Part shown: positions 58,548 to 64,000 of the stretch, one piece after another
How positions within the stretch are numbered: the stretch's first letter is position 1
Layout: each line of letters opens with the position of its first letter
Assembly: GCA_030998225.1 (NCBI GenBank)
Contig: JAPYXD010000755.1
Coordinates: 2,604,001 to 2,668,000 of the forward strand
Direction of reading: 5' to 3'
DNA from: Diplolepis rosae
Lineage: Eukaryota > Arthropoda > Insecta > Hymenoptera > Diplolepididae
DNA length: 64,000 nucleotides
Made by a program: the position numbers and the translations under genes
The notes under the pieces: generated by a model
Seen by the model: only the letters and a program-made list of their open reading frames with translations
What the model was told of the DNA's origin: nothing
The model's database searches: none

Positions 58548-58903
58548 GAACAATTATTACATTAAGTTTAAGAACATATTGTACAAGATTTAGTCTAATA
58601 GCGTGGAGAATTTCTATGAAAGGCAGAGAAAATACTAGGACACCGCGTATAAACGTTATTAATCTTCGTGCTTTCTCTGTCGTACTCATGGGACTTATGG
58701 AGATTTTTAGATATAATAAGGCCGGAAACAATGAATTAGGCAGTTCAGTTTGGGCTCAGTCCCAGAACACATTTGCTTTTTTTATATTTCTCAATTTTGT
58801 GGCAGCGCTTCACGTTTATTCGAGATCTCCAAGCAACGCTTGTACTTTCAACGTCACTATAAGTACTAAATAAATCTACAAGTGAGTTTAACATTGTGTT
58901 CAA
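58548..58903. repeat. Uninterrupted paralogue of the split host repeat
   Basis: The minus strand runs through sequence equal to 19,222-19,464 and then directly into sequence equal to 54,119-54,243. At the insertion point this copy has GA where the other has TA. It serves as an empty-site reference for the 34.65 kb insertion. The family is unknown and its ends show no clear TIRs. Confidence 0.8.
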
Positions 58904-59289
58904 ACTTAATCTTCACATGGAATGGGGATACAAACGATTTGAATATTTATTTTGTTTCTTTAGTGAGTTCGCTAGGGTTGACGGTGATCTTGCCAAGCCT
59001 TCAAAGACCACTTCAAAAGGTGTATGATTTGTTCCTTTATGTATGAACGTGTTGTAATTGAATATGGCAATCTCTACCCATTGATCCCACTCGTAGTCCT
59101 TTTCAAGATACTATTGAAATCGATTTTATTTTATTAGCTTAAAAAATTCTTTGAACCTTGTAGAATAAAGGATAAAAGGTTTTATACGTGTTCGAAATCG
59201 ATTTCATTGAAATTTTGAGCCCTTTTACCGAGCGTGTCGGGCCTCTCCGCAACGACCACCTGCGTCGGATGGCTACCTGCAGGTGCTTT
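58904..59289. other. Spacer with no supported gene
   Basis: Nothing recognised, apart from a possible upstream extension of the Mutator-like fragment from about 59,200. Confidence 0.35.
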
Positions 59290-59745
59290 GAGCGATTACC
59301 ATCATAAGCCACCACTTTCACAAGAAGTTTTCAAAGCCATTAAACGCGTTTATGACGACCTCAGCAGAGACGAATTATTGAACCGTTGCTTGTGAGAATT
59401 TATACAAAATAGTAACGAAAGCTTTAACGCGGCAATGTGGAAATTGGCTCCAAAAGCTTATTCTAGCGTCAAGATAGTCTTAAATATTGCAACGGATATT
59501 GCCGTACGCAATTTCAATGATGGACTGAAAAGTGTTTCGAGAATTATGCAAGTTTTAGAAATTGAAATTGGGGCAAAATCTTACAACTTTTGAGTTGAAA
59601 GCGATGCTAAGCCTATTCTGGACGCTGAGCGGGCACTGCCGGATGCAGCAAAGGAGGCGCGTTTCAACCTTCAATCGCCCAGGAAGGAGAATGAAGAAAA
59701 ATATATAAATACGGAAGGGCGTCTTTACGGTGCTGGAATTGCAGA
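59290..59745 (+). pseudogene. Mutator-like transposase fragment
   Basis: Plus-strand translation gives HHKPPLSQEVFKAIKRVYDD, LSRDELLNRCL, stop, EFIQNSNESFNAAMWKLAPK, then a segment ending AVRNFNDGL. The QN.NESFN..(M/I)W signature followed by P(K) and F.DG is characteristic of a widespread arthropod family annotated as Mutator-like transposase domain proteins; this family call is from memory. Two in-frame stops (TGA near 59,392 and 59,592) and the missing N-terminal catalytic region show that it is dead. No TIRs or target duplication were found around it. Confidence 0.6.
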
Positions 59746-60239
59746 TTAAAGAAAAAAACATTTTAACATTAAAATTTTTCACTTTTTCCTATTTTTCACA
59801 TATCTCAAAAACTTCAAACGCGTTTTTCTCAAAACACGTTTTTTTTTAAATCGACACGCAGCATAACAGACAATTTTCAATATTTTTAATCGGGTTTTTC
59901 CCTACATCTTTACAATAACATTTCAAAGAGAAACACGTAGGGGATTTTTGATAAATTAATTTAAACAATTGTCATAAACAATTAAGTGCCGTTTTTTTGG
60001 TCGAAAAATGACTTTATTTTCAAATGCTTGCCAACTACACAAAACTCAATATTTTTTAAATTCCCTACGTGTTTCTCTAGCTATTCTCATATAATTTAAA
60101 AAGATTTTTTTTATTTTGTTCTCCCCAAATCATTATAATTGCATTCCCTTTCCTTCCATAAAAAAAAATTCTTGAAAAAACGTGTTTTTTGTCGTTTACA
60201 GTGGTGTTACCTCTTAAGTGGCTAAGGAAATTTCGACCT
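59746..60239. other. AT-rich spacer
   Basis: Long T and A runs with repeated CACGT(A/T)GGG words (near 59,935 and 60,065), possibly a small inverted repeat. No gene. Confidence 0.4.
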
Positions 60240-60600
60240 TGATAAGCCAAAATGACCTTAGGTGCTAAAAAGATGCAAATGATTCTTTTAATAAATGCGT
60301 CAGGTATTGTACTGTGCATTTAACTCTGATTTTAGTTGCCTCTAATAAGACTTTACTACCTTCATCGCAAGGGCGTCCATTGCTTGTTATGCAGTACACG
60401 ATGTTATCTGAAAACAACTGTAATACTTCCCTTGTTTCAACTATGTTACGATTAAACGCAGTCTCACTTATTGTTTTAACATGGGATGTACTCCCTGCGT
60501 CGTCTGAATTCTCTCCTGTTATTTGCTGATTACAATTACTTCCGTCCGTTTCTCTTTCAGCTACCGTTACAAATTCATGTTATTCGGTATCGGTTTGTTT
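60240..60600 (-). pseudogene. Gypsy pol, linker after RNase H
   Basis: The minus-strand frame reads through NCNQQITGENSDDAGSTS, VETREVLQLFSDNIVYCI and GRPCDEGSKVLLEATKI. It follows directly downstream of the RNase H segment, where Gypsy elements have the linker before integrase. No integrase zinc finger or core (D,D,E) is found beyond it, so the element is 3'-truncated here. Confidence 0.5.
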
Positions 60601-60619
60601 AAGTTTAACCAAGTTTCTT

Positions 60620-61065
60620 GAAGGGGAATTTGCGTTGGCATTCATTCTCCCGTGTTTATACACAATTTCATAATCATATTCTGACAGCTTGAACCTCCAT
60701 TTCTGAACTTTGGTCTTCAAATTCGCTGTTTTAAACCAAATAAAAGGTTCATGATCTGTGACAATTGTGAATTATCTTGCAAACGCGTAAGGTGGGAATG
60801 TTCGTACTGCGTGTATGAGCGTTAATACTTCCTTTTCGTCAGTTTCATACTTTAGTTTAGGTCCTCTAAGTACCCGAGAAGCGTACGCAACCGGTAGTCA
60901 CTTCCAATTTTCCCTTGTAATGAAAATTCCGCTGACGGCATAACCGGATGTATCAGTAGTGATTAAGAAAGGTTGGCTCAATTCGGGAGGTTTCTATACA
61001 GGTGTTGTGCACAAGTCTTCCTTGAGTTTTACAAACGCTTTCTCAGCCTTTTTCTGACCAATAAA
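60620..61065 (-). pseudogene. Gypsy RNase H domain, with stops
   Basis: The minus-strand translation shows FLITTDTSGYAVSGIF (first catalytic Asp), PVAYASRVLRGPKLKYETDE (catalytic Glu), then FTIVTDHEPFIWFKTANLKT (third Asp) and VQKWRFKLSEYDYEIVYKHG. This is an unmistakable Ty3/Gypsy RNase H and connector. Stops interrupt it near 60,897 and 60,774, and another precedes it near 61,000. The normally preceding RT core is missing: the segment joins, across at most about 100 bp of uncertain sequence, to a protease-like fragment. Confidence 0.85.
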
Positions 61066-61174
61066 TTTCGTGATCTCTCTCTAATTTACTGTAAGGACCA
61101 TCATCCTCTGAAGCTGATGTCTCATTTTTCTCAGTTTTTGAATAACCGCTAAATTTTACCACATCTTTCTTGTT

Positions 61175-61265
61175 CCAATGTTGGAAAAGAACTTATTTTA
61201 ATTGAATTATCTTCCGAACCGGTGTCTAATATGAACTGCCCTGTGTGCTCCCTCTGCCGACTTAT
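61175..61265 (-). pseudogene. Gypsy protease fragment B
   Basis: The minus strand encodes REHTGQFILDTGSEDNSIKI, the flap-proximal start of a retropepsin with the DTG catalytic triad. It breaks off after about 26 residues. A second, more complete protease lies just upstream (61,290-61,600), so the two may come from different copies joined by recombination. Confidence 0.6.
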
Positions 61266-61289
61266 AATGTCGATAAGGGGTAAAGATCG

Positions 61290-61600
61290 ATCCAGACAAC
61301 AATTATTAACACTATATATTCTTTTGGCACCGTTTGTTTCATTGTTAAGGAATTCAATTCCTAAGATACCATCATAAGAGATTTCTATTTCGTTTAAATC
61401 ACATAGAATTTGATTAATTGATCAAAAATCTTCAAATTGACGCTTCCCAGTGCAGTCAAAGATTTCTTTGAAATCCCTTTTACCTATATTTTATCTAAAT
61501 AGTTTACTTCATAATTACTTGGTATGACATCAATTTTAATTACATTGCCTTGTGAACCAGAGTCTACCATTAAGTCTATTTGTCAACCAGGCCGGGAGTG
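61290..61600 (-). pseudogene. Gypsy protease domain A
   Basis: The minus strand gives IDLMVDSGSQGNVIKIDVIP, VKGISKKSLTALGSVNLKIF and EISYDGILGIEFLNNET. Together these make a retropepsin: the DSG active site, the GIS...LGS.N strand and the DGILG.(E/D)FL signature near the end. Stops occur near 61,490 and 61,400. It lies between gag zinc knuckles and the remaining pol, the expected Gypsy order. Confidence 0.7.
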
Positions 61601-61829
61601 TTTGAATGATATAAATGGTATCATCTCATCAGCCCTACTTTATCAAATGACAGGAGTTCGCAGATTGGATCCTCTGTTTGTATAGAGTTGATTGAGCGCA
61701 CTTGGTATTTTGGAGTCTCCTGCCTGTGCTCGTACTCGGGAAATCTCGCCTGTTTTCCGATTTTATCCTTTCATTATATTGTCGTTTCCGACAGTCTTCA
61801 ATAGTGTGTTCATTATTTTGTCAATAAGC

Positions 61830-62169
61830 ACAACTTTTGCTGGTATTCACCCGACAGGTGGCAGCTGTGTGTCCAGTTCTTTCACAGAGCTGACAATTCA
61901 GGTGTGATTTGGCCTCTAACTGAGGGACTGCATTGTCTGTTCGCCAAATGTCCCATTTCATCACATATTTGGCATTTAGTTGAATAACTACACTGATTAG
62001 CTGCATGTCCCTCCTCGCTACATATTTGGCAAACTAATTGTGCCAAACTGATTCTACTGAGTCTGTTGCGACACTTATTCGCCGCGTGCCCTACCTTGTT
62101 ACAACATTGATAGGTAATTGAAAATTGCGTATTATAGGTGTCCCTAACTTCAGAGTTTTCTTTGGGCAT
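61830..62169 (-). pseudogene. Gypsy gag C-terminus with four CCHC zinc knuckles
   Basis: From 62,169 downward the minus strand has CCNKVGHAANKC (first Cys lost), CQICSEEGHAANQC (perfect CX2CX4HX4C), CQICDEMGHLANRQC (one extra residue) and, after a frame change near 61,930, CQLCERTGHTAATC (perfect). Gag knuckles bind genomic RNA during packaging. Four knuckles is more than the usual one to three. The frame change and damaged first knuckle show decay. The 5' part of gag is missing: a hairpin MITE starts 51 bp beyond the first Met. Confidence 0.8.
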
Positions 62170-62219
62170 GAAAACTTGGGATACATACGTCCCTCTTCTG
62201 CGATCAAATTTGAATTGGC

Positions 62220-62463
62220 AGGTGTAGGAATAAATACAATAATTTTATTATTCAGAGACAAAAACTAGAAAAACATCGTATACCTGTCATTGAAGGCACT
62301 GCAGTGTTTCACAATTGGCGGAACGTCTCCACCGTGAAGGTTTACTATTGGTGGAGACGTTCTGCAAATGGTGAGCCACTGCAATGCCTTCAATAACAGG
62401 TACATGATGTTTTCCTAGTTTTTATCGCTGAAACATAAAATTATTGTATTTATTCCTACACCT
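62220..62463. mobile_element. Hairpin MITE with about 115-bp TIRs
   Basis: AGGTGTAGGAATAAATACAA at the left is mirrored exactly at the right, and the arms stay paired through CCTGT(C/T)ATTGAAGGCA and GAACGTCTCCACC almost to the centre (62,342). The whole 244 bp can fold into one long stem. No target duplication is obvious. Confidence 0.75.
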
Positions 62464-62953
62464 TCTATTCCAAATTTTGCCACGGAATCATAATTGCAAT
62501 GTTTTGAATGTTTTTTTATCGTTCTTAGCCATAATAATGTGAGGCCAGAGAACGGTCAGAGAACAGTCAGAGAACGCTCAGGGTATTCTATGACAGTATT
62601 TGGGGTAAAAATCTATTTTTTCAATTATTCGCGAGAAATTCTTTTCATATGTCTATAACTTCGTCAAAAATTGACCGATTTTAACAATGTACACTTTTGA
62701 ATGCTTGTAATAATTTGGACTACCGAACACACTTATTAAAAATTGCTTGTCGATTGTTATTAATTTTTTATTTAGCAATAAACAAAAATTGAATTTTTTT
62801 TAAATTTCTATATCTCGAAAAGTGTATTTTTTTTCTCTCAAACTTTTTTCGCATCAAAAAGACACCTTGAGTTTCAATTCTACTGAATCTCTAGTAGCTA
62901 AAACTTTTTATACAACATAAGCATGTTTTTCTCGCTTTTTGACGCATGTTTTG

Positions 62954-63192
62954 CGGGCATAAAGTTTGTCATTCTAGCCCCAGGGCGTAAATAGGGATGC
63001 AGTGCTTAAAAGTAGTCATTTAAGCACCCCCACTCCCTATTTACGCTCGCAGGGCTTAAATGACAAACTTTACAAAATGCGAGAAAAACCTGATTTTGTT
63101 GTATAAAGTACCGTGTACAACACGGGGGTAAGATCATTTAAAATCTCGTGCGATGTTTACTGTCCTCGGCTTAAATGACAAACTTTATCCCC
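62954..63192. mobile_element. MITE with GGG(C/G)ATAAAGTTTGTCATT ends and inner hairpin
   Basis: Left end GGGCATAAAGTTTGTCATT and right end, on the other strand, GGGGATAAAGTTTGTCATTT. An inner hairpin pairs GCGTAAATAGGGA (62,986) with TCCCTATTTACGC (63,038), and a third GGCTTAAATGACAAACTTTA copy lies at 63,053. No coding capacity. Confidence 0.6.
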
Positions 63193-63605
63193 TTGTTGTA
63201 CAATGTACTATTGTTTCTGAGTTATGATTTTTTGAAGTAAAAAGTCGTTTTCTTCTTAAAACGTGGACTCCACAATGAATATCAACTTTATATGTGCGTC
63301 CTCACATTATCGCAAACTCTAATATAAATAATGGAAAAAGTAATTATCTTCTTTTCTGCAAGTTTTTTTTTCTATGCATTGAAAATAAGAATGATCAAAT
63401 TTTACATAATTTAAAAGTCAACTTATATTCAATTTTGTATTTATTACACTTATCAGATAAAATAGATTTTAATGTTGGAAAAAGTAGAACCATTACACTC
63501 TACTGGTGGCTTTTTCTCGAATTATTGAAAAAGTAGTGTTCAACAAATCATTTACATTGATTCAACTATTTCGAATACAGAGGATGGAATTGCAGTAAGA
63601 GATAT
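63193..63605. other. AT-rich spacer
   Basis: No recognisable gene. An 80-codon plus-strand frame at 63,294-63,536 shows no domain. Confidence 0.4.
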
Positions 63606-64000
63606 AATTCAGTGAACGGCCATTGATTCGCAGTGACTACTCACTGATAGCAGCAGCTATAAGTCTTTCACTGAGAATCAGTGAAATTCGACTGATGAAT
63701 CAGTGAAATAGATTGAACTCACTTATTGAATCAGTGAAAGCTTCAGGTGGAAGTAATAAAACTAGCAATATATTTTAACGACCGATGAACTCGTTTATGT
63801 TAGGCTAAACAACACTAAAACGAAATTACGTAATTATTATTATTTTTAAGGGACGATAAATCAGTCAAGTGTAGATGAAAGTTTTGAATTCGCGAATTCA
63901 AAAGCTATGTTCACGTGATGCATTCACTGATTCCTCAGTGAAATCAAAGCAGGGCACTGATTCATCACTTGATATATTTTCACTGATATAATCAGTGACT
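63606..64000. repeat. Cluster of TCACTGA / TCAGTGA words, cut by the window edge
   Basis: At least twelve copies of TCACTGA or its inverse occur in 390 bp, many as small palindromes such as TTTCACTGAGAATCAGTGAAA near 63,669 and CACTGATTCCTCAGTGAAA near 63,920. They cluster at both ends of the segment (63,611-63,740 and 63,917-64,000), which suggests subterminal repeats of one element whose right end lies outside the window. Confidence 0.55.

Noticed and set aside
19260..58873. Similar frames at 19,260-19,493 (minus) and 58,517-58,873 (plus)
   Set aside because: The DNA copies are about 90% identical but most differences change the amino acid, so there is no sign of selection on a protein. 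One copy is cut by the 34.65 kb insertion.

Overview
The window is animal nuclear DNA, most likely from an arthropod and probably an insect. It is AT-rich and almost gene-free. It carries a Penelope-like retroelement (PLE), degraded Gypsy and Mutator-like remnants, many hairpin and TIR MITEs, and two short exon-like blocks with plausible splice sites. There are no operons, ribosome-binding sites, rRNAs, tRNAs or CRISPR arrays. The order is a guess, because nothing here fixes the species.

Layout. 1-3.1 kb: repeat cluster with two hairpin MITEs and a foldback element whose arms are tandem repeats. 3.1-5.6 kb: AT-rich sequence with one decayed hammerhead-like PLE end. 5.6-9.5 kb: a 3.8 kb foldback with a younger, near-perfect palindrome of two head-to-head PLE 5' ends at its centre. 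9.5-11 kb: two hairpin MITEs. 11.2-13.5 kb: two exon-like pieces of a DUF4806-like gene, with TTAA-flanked MITEs beside them. 14-19 kb: TIR elements, a foldback, a possible first exon and a 128-bp tandem repeat. 19,465-54,118: one 34.65 kb insertion. 54.2-58.5 kb: low-information DNA and a second PLE derivative (55.5-57.6 kb). 58.5-58.9 kb: inverted paralogue of the sequence interrupted by the 34.65 kb insertion. 59.3-59.75 kb: Mutator-like transposase fragment. 60.2-62.2 kb: Gypsy gag-pol pseudogene on the minus strand. 62.2-64 kb: MITEs and a cluster of TCACTGA repeats.

The main feature is the nested insertion. A TA-flanked TIR element (CCCAGGCGGAAA ends, GC-rich inner repeats) was invaded by a PLE complex spanning 20,493-53,490. 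In order it holds an inverted, truncated 5' arm; a pseudo-LTR (33,223-37,667); a 5' region with a hammerhead ribozyme candidate; an RT + GIY-YIG reading frame (38,353-40,865, broken near its N-terminus); and a second, much longer pseudo-LTR (41,044-53,490). All three terminal segments consist mainly of a roughly 250-bp satellite monomer, about 105-110 copies in all (about 27 kb). These form higher-order repeats of 2,000 bp (eight monomers) and about 1,247 bp (five monomers). The satellite thus lies inside the retroelement's repeated ends and appears to have been amplified there. A second PLE derivative at 55.5-57.6 kb also has tandem repeats between hammerhead-bearing ends, so the association may recur in this genome.
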